A DNA stretch of 59,025 nt from Helicobacter magdeburgensis. GTDB taxonomy: Bacteria > Campylobacterota > Campylobacteria > Campylobacterales > Helicobacteraceae. The notes below the pieces were generated by a model, which saw only the letters and a program-made list of their open reading frames with translations, was not told the DNA's origin and did no database searches. Below, piece by piece: positions 41,919-51,449 of the stretch. The first letter of the stretch is position 1; the number at the start of each line of letters is the position of its first letter. The stretch lies in contig NZ_JRPE02000012.1 in NCBI RefSeq assembly GCF_000765825.2, positions 1 through 59,025 on the forward strand. Reading direction: 5' to 3'. The position numbers were made by a program, and so were the translations under genes.

Positions 41919-43949
41919 CTAAACCACACTATCCTTGCTTAACAATTCACCCTCATACAGAAAGATTGATGGGGTGTAGTCAATGTTTTTCACATTATCC
42001 TTTTTAGCAAAAGAAAGGATAAGATTCTCTTTTGCACGCGTGATGGCTACATAAAACAGCCGCCGCTCCTCTTCTATGCTCCCGCCCTTGCTTATGAGTT
42101 TGCGATTTGGAAATCGCCCATCCATTAAATCCACCACATATACATTTTGAAACTCTAGCCCCTTACTTGCGTGAATGCTTAATAGATTTACCCCGCTGCC
42201 TTCACTAGCTTCACTTGAGCCTAGAATCATCGCATTTAAAAACTTCCCTAAATCATTGTGATTTTTTGCCAAATCAAGCAAAAGGCTACATTTGCGTTTG
42301 ATAGATTCTAAGGCTTGTTCAAGCCTTGCAGAATCTATACTGCCCTCTTTTGTCTTAGAGCGATTTTTAGCTAGATTTTGCATAATATCAGTAAAAAACT
42401 TCGCATTCACAATGCGTTCAATCAGCCTTTTTGGCTCTTTAATATGTCTTATAGAATCTAGCATTTCATAAAAATCACTTAAAAATATCGCCCCTTCTTT
42501 TTGAATCTTTGGGTGTTGCAAAAGTGGGTGTGAAGCAAAGCCCCCTGTAATATATTCATTAAATCTGCCTTGAGATTCTAAAGCAAAAAAATCATCAAAA
42601 AGCCCAAGTTGTGTATTTTTTGCCCTTTGCTGATAGGCTTTTACATCACTTTTTGGCATAAACATACCCCTATGACAATCCCCCTCACCTAAGATAAACA
42701 ACGCCTCATAAATATCCTTAGCAATGCTATTGCCTATGCCTTTACCATAGCTCAGTGTATGGATATGTGCCATCATATCGCGTGGATTATGCGTAAGGGA
42801 GCAAATATCAAGTATGAGACTGACTTCTTTTGTGTCAAAAAAGCTCACGCTCCCCTTGCGTTTTGAAGGGATATTTAGCTCTCGCAAACTCGCCTCAATC
42901 CCATCAGCACTTGAATTATTGCGAAAAATAATAGCGGTATTTTCATAAGGCGTGTTGCTTAAAGCTATGCGTTTAGCAATGCCCTGATACTGCAAAAATA
43001 GCTCATCATACCATACAAGCTTTGGCGGGGCAAACTCGCCTTGCTTAATCACTTCCAGCCTTTTGGGATATACCCGTTCATTTTTCTCTATCACCTTATT
43101 AGCTAAATCAAGGATATGCTTACTTGAGCGGTAATTTTTACTTAAAGTAAAAACTTTTGAATCTGCATACTTATCCCCAAAGCCACTGATTATGCTAATA
43201 TCCGCCCCATTAAACGCATAAATACTTTGATCATAATCCCCCACACAAAATAAGCTTTGGGGCTTTAACGCATCAAGGATAGAATCTTGCAAAGGGTTTG
43301 TGTCTTGATACTCATCGCATAGCACTTCCATAAATGGCGGTAAGCTAAGCTCTAGCAAAGATTCACGATACAATAAAAGCAAGTCGTTATAATCCGCATA
43401 ATGATGCGTGTGCTTTAGTGCCTTGAACTCTTCCATTACATCCTCATAAATGGCAATGTATGGCTCTTGCTGCGGATTCCTATCCACTATCCACGCCCCA
43501 AAACTACCCTTATACGCGGCATTGACAAAAAGCGAATAGATTTCATATAAATACTGCGAAGAATAAGGCTTTATAGAATCTTGGCTAAAAACGCGTTTCT
43601 CATACAGGCTTTTAAAGAGCATTTGCAATTCTTTAGGCTGTTTAAGATGAATATTTTTCATCTGTCGCAAATACCGATACGCCACGGCGTGAAATGTGCC
43701 AGATTCTATCTCTTTAGCAAGGCTAGAGCCAAAGATTTTCCCCACTCGCTCAATCATCTCGCTACTTGCTTTATTTGTAAAGGTAAGCAATAAAATATCT
43801 TTAGGCTTAAAGCCCTGCTGCAAAAGATAGGCTATACGCCCCACAATCGTGGAAGTTTTGCCTGTCCCAGCTGAAGCGATAATAAGATTATGTCCGCTTG
43901 GGGCAGTAGCAGCGGCTAACTGCTCTGGGTTAAGATTGGAGAGTGGCAT
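41919..43949 (-). CDS. UvrD/Rep-family superfamily 1 DNA helicase
   Basis: 676 residues. Motif I IIASAGTGKTSTIVGRI, motif Ia LTFTNKASSEM, motif II EVLCDEYQDTN, motif III CVGDYDQSIYAFNGAD, motif IV KNYRSS, motif V LLSIHASKGLEFQNVYVVD and motif VI RRLFYVAITRAKENL are all visible. It unwinds DNA 3' to 5' in repair or replication restart. It begins at the TAATG shared with the fliW stop. UvrD, PcrA and Rep cannot be told apart by eye; the size is near Rep. Confidence 0.92.
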   Translation of the reverse strand: MPLSNLNPEQLAAATAPSGHNLIIASAGTGKTSTIVGRIAYLLQQGFKPKDILLLTFTNKASSEMIERVGKIFGSSLAKEIESGTFHAVAYRYLRQMKNIHLKQPKELQMLFKSLYEKRVFSQDSIKPYSSQYLYEIYSLFVNAAYKGSFGAWIVDRNPQQEPYIAIYEDVMEEFKALKHTHHYADYNDLLLLYRESLLELSLPPFMEVLCDEYQDTNPLQDSILDALKPQSLFCVGDYDQSIYAFNGADISIISGFGDKYADSKVFTLSKNYRSSKHILDLANKVIEKNERVYPKRLEVIKQGEFAPPKLVWYDELFLQYQGIAKRIALSNTPYENTAIIFRNNSSADGIEASLRELNIPSKRKGSVSFFDTKEVSLILDICSLTHNPRDMMAHIHTLSYGKGIGNSIAKDIYEALFILGEGDCHRGMFMPKSDVKAYQQRAKNTQLGLFDDFFALESQGRFNEYITGGFASHPLLQHPKIQKEGAIFLSDFYEMLDSIRHIKEPKRLIERIVNAKFFTDIMQNLAKNRSKTKEGSIDSARLEQALESIKRKCSLLLDLAKNHNDLGKFLNAMILGSSEASEGSGVNLLSIHASKGLEFQNVYVVDLMDGRFPNRKLISKGGSIEEERRLFYVAITRAKENLILSFAKKDNVKNIDYTPSIFLYEGELLSKDSVV

Positions 43950-44371
43950 TATTTGCTAAGTGTTTGCAGAATCTCGGGGGATAAAAACTCTTTTAAAGGT
44001 TGGACTTTGCTAAATTGCGGATATTCAGCCACAGGCAAAGTCGTAACCTGTAAGCAAGAAGCATTGCTTGGATTAAACACAAAAGGTGCCATAAGATTCA
44101 CAATGGAGTTTTCAATAGGCTTTTGCACCACCACTACACAAAATACAAGCACCTTATCGCCCCTTGTCTCATCTAAATCAAGGAGCTTTTCATCAGCGGT
44201 TGGAATGGTAAAGTTGTATTCGCAAAGTGAAAAGGGATTTACAAGTGTGATTTCAAAAGGACGCGTTCCATCAAGTGAGCGGAGCTTACTAAAAGTCTCA
44301 TCTATCTGCTCTAGCTCCACCTTTGTAACATCATCAAAACCCAAAATTGGCATCTTTAGCTCATAAGTCAT
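43949..44371 (-). CDS. fliW: Flagellar assembly factor FliW
   Basis: 140 residues of the FliW family. MTYELKMPILGFDDVTKVEL, FEITLVNPFSLCEYNFTIPT and VVVQKPIENSIVNLMAPFVFN fit. FliW binds flagellin and controls translation through CsrA. The ATG at 44383 would overlap the GGAGG site; the ATG at 44371 is properly spaced. Its stop overlaps the uvrD start. It lies divergent from valS across 75 bases. Helicobacter often has two fliW paralogues, and which one this is cannot be told here. Confidence 0.9.
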   Translation of the reverse strand: MTYELKMPILGFDDVTKVELEQIDETFSKLRSLDGTRPFEITLVNPFSLCEYNFTIPTADEKLLDLDETRGDKVLVFCVVVVQKPIENSIVNLMAPFVFNPSNASCLQVTTLPVAEYPQFSKVQPLKEFLSPEILQTLSK

Positions 44372-44404
44372 TTTTACCTCCATTTGTTTTTAGCAATTTG
44401 GTAT

Positions 44405-44410
44405 TATAAT
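44405..44410 (+). promoter_or_regulatory. -10 box of valS
   Basis: TATAAT, 36 bases before the valS start, in the divergent gap with fliW. Confidence 0.5.
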
Positions 44411-44446
44411 ACACCTAAAGCAAATTAAATACCACAAAGGCATTTT

Positions 44447-47140
44447 ATGGAGAATACGACACAGGAAAAAAAGGGCTACAATCCCAAAGATATAGAATCT
44501 AGATTCTATAATATTTGTCAATCTCGGGGATATTTTGAAATTGATGGGAACAAACATATTCAAAATGGAGAAAAGTTTTGTATTATGATGCCCCCACCTA
44601 ATGTTACAGGTGTTTTACACATAGGACACGCACTTACTTTTACATTGCAGGATATTATCACGCGTTTTAAAAGAATGGACGGATTTAAAACGCTCTATCA
44701 ACCCGGACTTGATCACGCAGGAATTGCCACGCAAAATGTCGTGCAAAAGCAACTTGCAAAAAAGGGTATAAGCAAAGAATCTTTAGGCAGGGAAGCTTTT
44801 ATCAAAAAAGTGTGGGAGTGGAAAGAGCAAAGCGGGGGAGCAATCCTTAATCAAATGCGTCATCTAGGTATCACTCCGGCGTGGTCGCGTCTAAGATTCA
44901 CAATGGATAAGGGTTTGCAAAATGCGGTTAAAAAAGCTTTCGTTCAGTGGTATAATCAAGGCTTAATCGTGCAGGATAACTATATGATTAATTGGTGTGT
45001 CAATGATGGTGCGTTATCTGATATTGAAGTGGAATACGAGCAGAATCTTGGCAAACTCTACTATCTACGCTATCCCATTAAAGACACTTCAAAGACTATT
45101 GTTGTCGCTACCACGCGTCCAGAGACATTTTTTGGCGATAGTGCGGTGATGGTAAATCCCAACGATGAGCGATACAAGGATTGTATCGGTAAAAGTGTGA
45201 TTTTGCCGCTTTTAAATAGGGAGATTCCCATTATTGCGGATTTAGCAGTGGATATGGAGTTTGGCACGGGCTGTGTGAAAGTAACTCCCGCTCACGATGT
45301 CAATGACTATGAGGTAGGCAAACGCCATAATTTAGAATCTATTACCATTTTTGATGAAAAAGGTATTTTAAATGCCTATGCTGGGGAGTTTGAAGGGCAG
45401 GAAAGACTAGAAGCAAGAGAAGCTATTATTAAAAAGCTAGAATCGCTTGGCTTTGTTGAAAAGATTGAAGATTATACAAATCAGGTTGGCAAATGCTACC
45501 GCTGTGGCAGTATTGTAGAGCCATATATTTCAAAGCAATGGTTTGTTAAAAAAGAAGTCGCACAAGAGGCTATTAAAAAAGTCAATGCAGGGGAGCTAAA
45601 GTTTTTCCCAAATCAATGGTTGAATAATTATAATGCGTGGATGAGAGAGCTGAAAGATTGGTGTATTTCACGCCAACTTTGGTGGGGGCATAGAATCCCC
45701 GTGTGGTATTGCGAATGCGGAGAAAAGATTGCGTGTGAGAGCGATAATCCCACTTGTCCCAAATGCCAAGCACTCATTACAAAGCAAGATGAAGATGTGC
45801 TTGATACTTGGTTTAGCTCGGGGCTTTGGGCGTTTAGCACACTTGGCTGGGGCAACATACAAGCAAGCAAAGATGATGAAGATACAGAATCTGCTCTCTT
45901 TACAGATTCAGATTTAAGCGATTTTTATCCTAATTCTTTGCTGATTACAGGTTTTGATATTTTATTTTTCTGGGTGGCTAGAATGCTCCTAAGTGGCGAA
46001 TCTTTGCTAGGCTCACTGCCTTTTAAAGATGTCTATCTTCACGCATTGGTGCGAGATGAAAAGGGGCAGAAAATGAGTAAGAGTAAGGGCAATGTCATTG
46101 ATCCATTGGAAATGATAAGCACTTATGGGGCGGATACTTTGCGTTTTACTCTAGCGATTTTATGCGCTCAAGGGCGAGATGTGAAGCTCTCCACCCAAAG
46201 CTGTGAGATTTCTAAAAATTTTATAAATAAGCTTTATAACGCCACGCAGTTTCTAAAAATGTATGCCTCCCAACAAGATGAGATTCAAAATAAAACCTTT
46301 AAAGCCTTTAAAAATCTTAATGAGATAGAGATACAAACTCCGCTTGGTCAGTATATGTTTGTGCGTTTGCAAGTGGCGATTAATGAAGTGCGTTTGGCTT
46401 TAGAATCTTATCGCTTTAATGATGGAGCGAGTATTTTATATCGCTTTTTGTGGGGGGAATTTTGCGATTGGGGGATTGAACTTGCAAAGGCAAGTAAAGA
46501 TTCTGTCTATGAGCTTGGAGCGATTTTTAAAACTGCGTTGTTACTTTTGCACCCTTATATGCCTTTTGTTACCGATTGGCTATGGCATAGCTTGAATGGC
46601 AGTGAGATAGAATCCGCAGATTCTATTATGATAGCCCCTTATCCAAAGGCAGAGAATGTGAGTGAAGAGCTATCCGCCATAGAGCAGACTTTTAAAGTGA
46701 TTGAAGATGTGATTATTTCAATCCGCCGATTAAAAGCAATGCTTGAGCTTGGCAATGCGAATGTGGAGCAGGTATTTGTTAAGCTTAATACAAGTGTAGA
46801 TGAAAATATGCTTAAACTTTTTGTAGAAAAACTTGCTAAGGTTACAAACTTACAAATCGTTAAAGATAAACAAATGGGCTGTGTGTGCGATGTCAGCGAT
46901 TTGAGTGAGAGCTATATAAATCTTCAAGGCATTGATTTAAGTGCCATTCTCACGCGTTTAAACAATCAAAAAGCAAAGCTTGAAAAAGAGATAGCCAAAC
47001 TACAAGGAATGCTAGGCAATGAAAATTTTATCAAAAACGCCCCAAAAGCGGTGCTAGAGCAAAATACACAAGCCCTTGAACTCGCACAAGAAAAGTATGC
47101 TAAGATTCAAAGCGAGCTTAAAACGCTTTCACAATCATAA
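44447..47140 (+). CDS. valS: Valyl-tRNA synthetase
   Basis: 897 residues. HIGH region PPPNVTGVLHIGHALTFT, KMSKS region GQKMSKSKGNVIDPLEMI, editing domain ATTRPETFFGDSAVMVNP, GCVKVTPAHDVNDYEVG, and a C-terminal coiled coil (LNNQKAKLEKEIAKLQGML). It charges tRNA-Val; a tRNA-Val gene is at 26155-26230. ATG with AAAGGC upstream. Followed 27 bases later by a rhodanese-like lipoprotein gene on the same strand. Confidence 0.98.
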   Translation: MENTTQEKKGYNPKDIESRFYNICQSRGYFEIDGNKHIQNGEKFCIMMPPPNVTGVLHIGHALTFTLQDIITRFKRMDGFKTLYQPGLDHAGIATQNVVQKQLAKKGISKESLGREAFIKKVWEWKEQSGGAILNQMRHLGITPAWSRLRFTMDKGLQNAVKKAFVQWYNQGLIVQDNYMINWCVNDGALSDIEVEYEQNLGKLYYLRYPIKDTSKTIVVATTRPETFFGDSAVMVNPNDERYKDCIGKSVILPLLNREIPIIADLAVDMEFGTGCVKVTPAHDVNDYEVGKRHNLESITIFDEKGILNAYAGEFEGQERLEAREAIIKKLESLGFVEKIEDYTNQVGKCYRCGSIVEPYISKQWFVKKEVAQEAIKKVNAGELKFFPNQWLNNYNAWMRELKDWCISRQLWWGHRIPVWYCECGEKIACESDNPTCPKCQALITKQDEDVLDTWFSSGLWAFSTLGWGNIQASKDDEDTESALFTDSDLSDFYPNSLLITGFDILFFWVARMLLSGESLLGSLPFKDVYLHALVRDEKGQKMSKSKGNVIDPLEMISTYGADTLRFTLAILCAQGRDVKLSTQSCEISKNFINKLYNATQFLKMYASQQDEIQNKTFKAFKNLNEIEIQTPLGQYMFVRLQVAINEVRLALESYRFNDGASILYRFLWGEFCDWGIELAKASKDSVYELGAIFKTALLLLHPYMPFVTDWLWHSLNGSEIESADSIMIAPYPKAENVSEELSAIEQTFKVIEDVIISIRRLKAMLELGNANVEQVFVKLNTSVDENMLKLFVEKLAKVTNLQIVKDKQMGCVCDVSDLSESYINLQGIDLSAILTRLNNQKAKLEKEIAKLQGMLGNENFIKNAPKAVLEQNTQALELAQEKYAKIQSELKTLSQS

Positions 47141-47167
47141 ACACAAATCACAAAAAGGAGAAGTAAA

Positions 47168-47860
47168 ATGAGATTTTTTAGCGTGAAAAATGCTATTTTA
47201 GCGGTATGTTGCCTAGCGTTGATAGGTTGTGGAGATTCAGATTCTAATACCACAGAATCTAAGCAAAGCAGCTATTACACACAGCTTGTGGAGGTTATGC
47301 CTGTGGTTAGCTCACTTGAAAGTGCCAAGCTAAAGGGCGATGAAAATAAAGCCAAAGAAGCCCAAAGCAAACTCCAAACGCTCAATATAGATGAAAAGAT
47401 AAGCCAAGATGCGACAGCCATTCTTCAACGCGCAGGGCAAAATGGCTATAGCATTATCCTGCCTGATGAGTTGGCACAAGACATAGAATCTTATACTATT
47501 ATGGCTACCCTGCCACGCGGTGTGTATAATCTAGGGCTTATCCCTAATGCCAAACATTTTGAGTTTGCTTTGAGTCCAAGTCTAAACGACAATGGCAGTG
47601 AGTGGAATTGGGAAGCTGATGCTCTCTCTCGCAAACAAGATGAGTTTATAGCCCTGCTTGGAAAAGACAAGAATTCTAAAATCGTATTTTATGATAGTGG
47701 GGAGTATGGACTTTCACCTATGGGAAGTGCGGTTGTAGGGATTATGTGGGCTAAGAAGCTAGGCTATAATAATGTCTATTATCTTGTTGGTGGATTTAAC
47801 GCGTGGAAAGATTTAAAACTACCCATCAGCACGGAAGCACCGCATTGCTGTCAAATGTAA
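47168..47860 (+). CDS. Lipoprotein with a rhodanese-like domain lacking the catalytic cysteine
   Basis: 230 residues. Signal MRFFSVKNAILAVCCLALIG with lipobox ALIGC (cysteine 21). Unknown helical region at about 40-110, then a rhodanese fold at about 115-225 (GVYNLGLIPNAKHFEFAL, KIVFYDSGEYGLSPMGSAV, YYLVGGFNAWKDLKLPI). The active loop reads YDSGEYGLSP where the catalytic Cys should be, so sulfur transfer by that site is unlikely; two cysteines occur at the very end (PHCCQM). It probably binds a ligand or partner at the periplasmic face. AAAAGGAG before the ATG; overlaps the next frame. Confidence 0.75.
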   Translation: MRFFSVKNAILAVCCLALIGCGDSDSNTTESKQSSYYTQLVEVMPVVSSLESAKLKGDENKAKEAQSKLQTLNIDEKISQDATAILQRAGQNGYSIILPDELAQDIESYTIMATLPRGVYNLGLIPNAKHFEFALSPSLNDNGSEWNWEADALSRKQDEFIALLGKDKNSKIVFYDSGEYGLSPMGSAVVGIMWAKKLGYNNVYYLVGGFNAWKDLKLPISTEAPHCCQM

Positions 47861-48978
47861 GAATCTGCATAATTTGCGTGATTATGACTTGTAGTGCCAC
47901 TTGTGGAATTTCTCAAGATTCTAAAAACCTTGCAAAAGGCTCTAGCCCGAATACTGAAGAAATGCAGAGATTTTCTTCAGTGCCAAATTTTGAATGGAAA
48001 GAAGATAAAAATGGCATTAAAAAAGGCTATTTTACAAATCTTAATCCACACACAAAGCACATTAAACGCGCAGCGTGGTGGGAAGTGGCAAGATTCTATC
48101 TTTTTAAGCCTAAAAATGCTAAACCCAAACACCCCCTGCCATTTTCTCAAACAAATCTCAAAACACTTCACACGCAAAATCCTGCTTTTGTGTGGTTTGG
48201 GCATTCTTCATTTATGCTAGAAATGCAGGGCTTTAAGATTCTTGTTGATCCAGTATTTAGCAATTATGCCTCGCCCTATCCTTGGATCAATCGTGCTTTT
48301 GCCTCTCATATCCATTGGGACAAGGAAGACTTTGATAGCATTGATGTGCTTGTGATTACCCACGATCATTATGATCATTTGGACTATCCTACTATCATTG
48401 CCTTAAAAGATAAGGTGAAGCAATTTGTCGTGCCACTTGGCGTTGACTCTCATCTACGATTTTGGGGTGTGGATTCTCAAAAAATCACAGAATTACAATG
48501 GTGGCAAAGCCTAAAACTTGCCCCTTCTATCACAATCACTTCTACGCCCTCGCAGCACAGCTCAGGACGCACAATAGAATGGGACAGGACACTTTGGAGT
48601 TCGTATGTGCTAGAAATGGCTGGGATAAAAATATTTTTAAGCGGTGATGGGGGCTATTATACGCATTTTAAGGAGATTGGAGAGAAATTTGGCGGAATTG
48701 ATGTAGCGATTTTAGAAAATGGACAATACAATCAAGCGTGGCGATTTTCACACTCTTTTACAAATGAGGTGCTACAAGCCGCTGTTGATTTAAAGGCAAA
48801 AATGATTATCCCCATTCACTATGGACGCTTTGTCTCTGGCTCTCACGCGTGGAATGAGCCACTCAAAAATCTCATTGCCTTATGCGATGGGGCAAATATC
48901 CCTATCAGTGTGCCTATGCTTGGCGAAGTGTATGACTTCACCACTCCACCTAAACGCGAGGTATGGTGGGATTTTTAA
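47803..48978 (+). CDS. MBL-fold metallohydrolase (NAPE-PLD/UlaG-like), probably exported
   Basis: 391 residues in the longest frame. VWFGHSSFMLEMQGFKILVDPVF, the metal motif VITHDHYDHLDY (HxHxDH), PSQHSSGRTIEWD, FLSGDGGYYTHFKEIG and IIPIHYGRFVSG are clear and match the NAPE-PLD-like branch. The start is uncertain: the frame from 47803 overlaps the previous gene by 58 bases; a later start (TTG near 47845 or ATG 47884) would leave a short hydrophobic CIICVIMTCSATC segment resembling a lipoprotein signal. Substrate unknown; a phosphodiester in lipid or a lactone is possible. Confidence 0.8.
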   Translation: MERFKTTHQHGSTALLSNVRICIICVIMTCSATCGISQDSKNLAKGSSPNTEEMQRFSSVPNFEWKEDKNGIKKGYFTNLNPHTKHIKRAAWWEVARFYLFKPKNAKPKHPLPFSQTNLKTLHTQNPAFVWFGHSSFMLEMQGFKILVDPVFSNYASPYPWINRAFASHIHWDKEDFDSIDVLVITHDHYDHLDYPTIIALKDKVKQFVVPLGVDSHLRFWGVDSQKITELQWWQSLKLAPSITITSTPSQHSSGRTIEWDRTLWSSYVLEMAGIKIFLSGDGGYYTHFKEIGEKFGGIDVAILENGQYNQAWRFSHSFTNEVLQAAVDLKAKMIIPIHYGRFVSGSHAWNEPLKNLIALCDGANIPISVPMLGEVYDFTTPPKREVWWDF

Positions 48979-49003
48979 GATTTTGTTAGCTTTTATTTTT
49001 AGA

Positions 49004-49408
49004 CTAGATTCTGCATTCTGGGCATTTGCCTATAAGCACCGCGGAAATATCACAAATACTATATCCGCTATTTTGACTGCAATCTTTTTCTAAAGCTTGT
49101 ATATCAAGCCTAATGTCTTCAAGCTTACCGCATACCTCACAATACACGTGCAAATGCCTATCACTACTTAGCTCATACTTTTGTTTATCCTTTGGAGCTT
49201 TAATCTCACGCAAGATATTTGCTTCACAAAGTGCGTGAATATTCTTATAAATCGTAGCAAGTGAGATAGATGGGAAAATAGAGCGAATCTGCTCATATAG
49301 CTCTTCTACACTCATATGCCCGTTTTTTTGAATCCTATCAAGCATTGCGAGTCGCTGTGGTGTAATTTTGAGCTGATTCTCTCGTAGAGATTGTTCAAAA
49401 TTTATCAT
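49004..49408 (-). CDS. Fur-family regulator, PerR-like
   Basis: 134 residues. N-terminal winged helix (ITPQRLAMLDRIQKNGHMSVEELYEQI ... SLATIYKNIHAL), then HLHVYCEVCGKLEDI and a terminal CPECRI: two CxxC pairs for structural zinc. The protein is shorter than Fur (about 150). The ligand positions look closer to PerR, the peroxide sensor of Campylobacterota, but Fur itself cannot be ruled out by eye. A divergent ffh gene starts 132 bases away. Confidence 0.85.
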   Translation of the reverse strand: MINFEQSLRENQLKITPQRLAMLDRIQKNGHMSVEELYEQIRSIFPSISLATIYKNIHALCEANILREIKAPKDKQKYELSSDRHLHVYCEVCGKLEDIRLDIQALEKDCSQNSGYSICDISAVLIGKCPECRI

Positions 49409-49493
49409 TACAATTCCTTGCTATTTTATGGATTATTACCTTTAAATATATAAGTTTGAAGCAAATAAAAGCATAATAAAAGTGATTTTTATG

Positions 49494-49499
49494 TAGAAT
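49494..49499 (+). promoter_or_regulatory. -10 box of the ffh operon
   Basis: TAGAAT preceded by TATG, 41 bases before ffh. It overlaps a TAGAATC word. Confidence 0.4.
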
Positions 49500-49539
49500 C
49501 CCGCCTTTTATTGCATTTTATTTTCACAAAGGAGTTATC

Positions 49540-50883
49540 GTGTTTGACACACTCACAAGCTCATTTAAAGGCATTATTAACAAAATCCGCTTTGCTGATG
49601 ATGAAAAATCGCTTCAAAGGGCGTGTGATGAGCTAAAAAAGACTTTATTAAAAAATGATGTGTATCACAAAGCTACAAAGCAGATTATCCAAGAAGTGAG
49701 CCAACGCACCAAAAGCAATGGCATAGGCAAACAAAGCTTTATGAATGCTCTGCAAGATTCTCTCAATGAGATTTTAAAATCCAAGAAAAGCTATGGGATT
49801 AGCTTCTCACCAACGCCGCCTAGCGTGATTTTGATGATGGGCTTACAAGGAAGCGGTAAAACAACTTCAAGTGCCAAACTCGCCCTTTATCTTAAACAAA
49901 AAGGCAAGAAAGTTTTGCTTGTGGCGTGTGATTTGCATAGACTCGCAGCCACTCAGCAGCTTAGTCAATTAGCCGCAAGTATTGAAGTGGATATTTTCAC
50001 CCCAAATCAAAGCTCAAAGCCTGAAAATGCCCTGCAAGTAGCTAAGGAAGCCAAGCAAAAAGCAATCAACGCACATTATGATGTAGTTATCATAGATAGT
50101 GCAGGACGCTTAAGCATTGATGAAGCTTTAATGCAGGAGCTTTTAGAGATTAAAGATTCTATTAACGCCACAGAGTGCCTGTATGTAGCCGATTCTCTAA
50201 GCGGACAAGATGGAATCCGCTCCGCACAAAACTTTAATGAAAAAATCGGTATTGATGGGGTGATCCTTTCAAAATTTGATAGTGATAGCAAAGGCGGGAT
50301 TGCCCTATCTATTGCCTATCAAATCGGCGTTCCGCTGAAGTTTATAGGAAGTGGGGAGAAAGTAGCGGATTTTGATGTGTTTGTGCCTGAACGCATTATC
50401 TCGCGTCTTATGGGAGCGGGGGATATTGCTTCATTAGCGGAAAAAACCGCAAGTGTCATCAATCAAGATGAAGCTAAAAGCATAGCTAAAAAAATCAAAA
50501 AAGGGCAATTTGGCTTTGAAGATTTTATTAATCAAATTGAAAATGTTAAAAAGCTTGGTTCAATGAGTTCCATTGCCTCAATGATTCCCGGGCTTGGCGG
50601 AATGGCAAGTGCGTTAAAAGATGTGGATTTAGACAAATCAAATGAGATTAAAAATATCCGTGCAATGGTTAATTCTATGACAAAAAAAGAAAGAGAGAAT
50701 CCAGACTTGCTTAATGGCTCAAGACGCAAGAGAATAGCTCAAGGTAGTGGCTTAGAGGTAAGCGATATAAATCGCATTATTAAGCAGTTTGACCAAGCGG
50801 CAAAGTTAGCAAAAAAACTTTCACAAAAAGGCGGTATGCAAGAGCTTATGAGTATGATGGGCAATATGCGTATGCCAAAATAA
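49540..50883 (+). CDS. ffh: Signal recognition particle protein Ffh
   Basis: 447 residues. N domain, then G domain with GLQGSGKTTSSAKLA (P-loop), DLHRLAATQQL, VIIDSAGRL, SKFDSDSKGGIALS, and a methionine-rich M domain (MSSIASMIPGLGGMASAL ... GGMQELMSMMGNMRMPK). It targets membrane proteins to the translocon with SRP RNA, which I did not find here. AAAGGAG before the GTG start. First gene of a ribosome-linked operon in the Helicobacter order. Confidence 0.97.
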   Translation: MFDTLTSSFKGIINKIRFADDEKSLQRACDELKKTLLKNDVYHKATKQIIQEVSQRTKSNGIGKQSFMNALQDSLNEILKSKKSYGISFSPTPPSVILMMGLQGSGKTTSSAKLALYLKQKGKKVLLVACDLHRLAATQQLSQLAASIEVDIFTPNQSSKPENALQVAKEAKQKAINAHYDVVIIDSAGRLSIDEALMQELLEIKDSINATECLYVADSLSGQDGIRSAQNFNEKIGIDGVILSKFDSDSKGGIALSIAYQIGVPLKFIGSGEKVADFDVFVPERIISRLMGAGDIASLAEKTASVINQDEAKSIAKKIKKGQFGFEDFINQIENVKKLGSMSSIASMIPGLGGMASALKDVDLDKSNEIKNIRAMVNSMTKKERENPDLLNGSRRKRIAQGSGLEVSDINRIIKQFDQAAKLAKKLSQKGGMQELMSMMGNMRMPK

Positions 50884-50905
50884 TCGTGCTTTAAGCAAAA
50901 CACAT

Positions 50906-50911
50906 TATAAT
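50906..50911 (+). promoter_or_regulatory. -10 box before rpsP
   Basis: TATAAT in the 67-base gap between ffh and rpsP, suggesting an additional internal promoter for the ribosomal genes. Confidence 0.45.
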
Positions 50912-50950
50912 TTCAGCTTTTTAAAAAGCTAATATGTTAAGGAGCAAAAT

Positions 50951-51181
50951 ATGGCAACAGTGATTAGACTTACTAAAATGGGACGCAAGAAAAAGCCTTT
51001 CTATCGTATCGTAGTTACAGATTCACGCAAAAAACGCGATGGTGGCTGGATAGAATCTCTTGGTTATTACAATCCTTTGGTTGAACCTGCACTTGTCAAA
51101 TATGATGCACAGCGATTAGAATATTGGAAAAGCGTTGGTGCAAAGATGAGTGAAAGGGTAGCTAAACTGACTTCAAAATAA
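50951..51181 (+). CDS. rpsP: 30S ribosomal protein S16
   Basis: 76 residues, the normal S16 length. [39 protein letters not shown] and [12 protein letters not shown] fit the family. Binds 16S rRNA during early 30S assembly. AAGGAG before the ATG. Confidence 0.98.
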   Translation: MATVIRLTKMGRKKKPFYRIVVTDSRKKRDGGWIESLGYYNPLVEPALVKYDAQRLEYWKSVGAKMSERVAKLTSK

Positions 51182-51188
51182 AGAAGCG

Positions 51189-51431
51189 ATGATGGTTGAA
51201 GATTTTGTCAAAGAATATGCAAAAAAGATAGCCAACAATCCAGAGGCGATAGAGATTAAGCTTGAGAATATAGAAGACAATACTTGTGAAATTACTATTT
51301 TTGCTGATCCTCAAGATGTCGGGCGTTTGATTGGACGCGATGGTAAAATGGTAGGCTCTTTAAAAACTTTCATTTCAGGCTTAAAAGCTAAAGATGGGAA
51401 AAATTATAGAATCGCCATTCAAGCCCATTGA
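51189..51431 (+). CDS. KH-domain RNA-binding protein (KhpA)
   Basis: 80 residues, a single KH domain with GRLIGRDGKMVGSLKTFIS (GxxG loop). These proteins, called KhpA in other bacteria, bind many RNAs and sit between rpsP and rimM in many genomes. Two adjacent ATGs (51189, 51192) are both possible starts; the ribosome site is weak. Confidence 0.92.
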   Translation: MMVEDFVKEYAKKIANNPEAIEIKLENIEDNTCEITIFADPQDVGRLIGRDGKMVGSLKTFISGLKAKDGKNYRIAIQAH

Positions 51432-51449
51432 ATCTAAACTCATCACATA

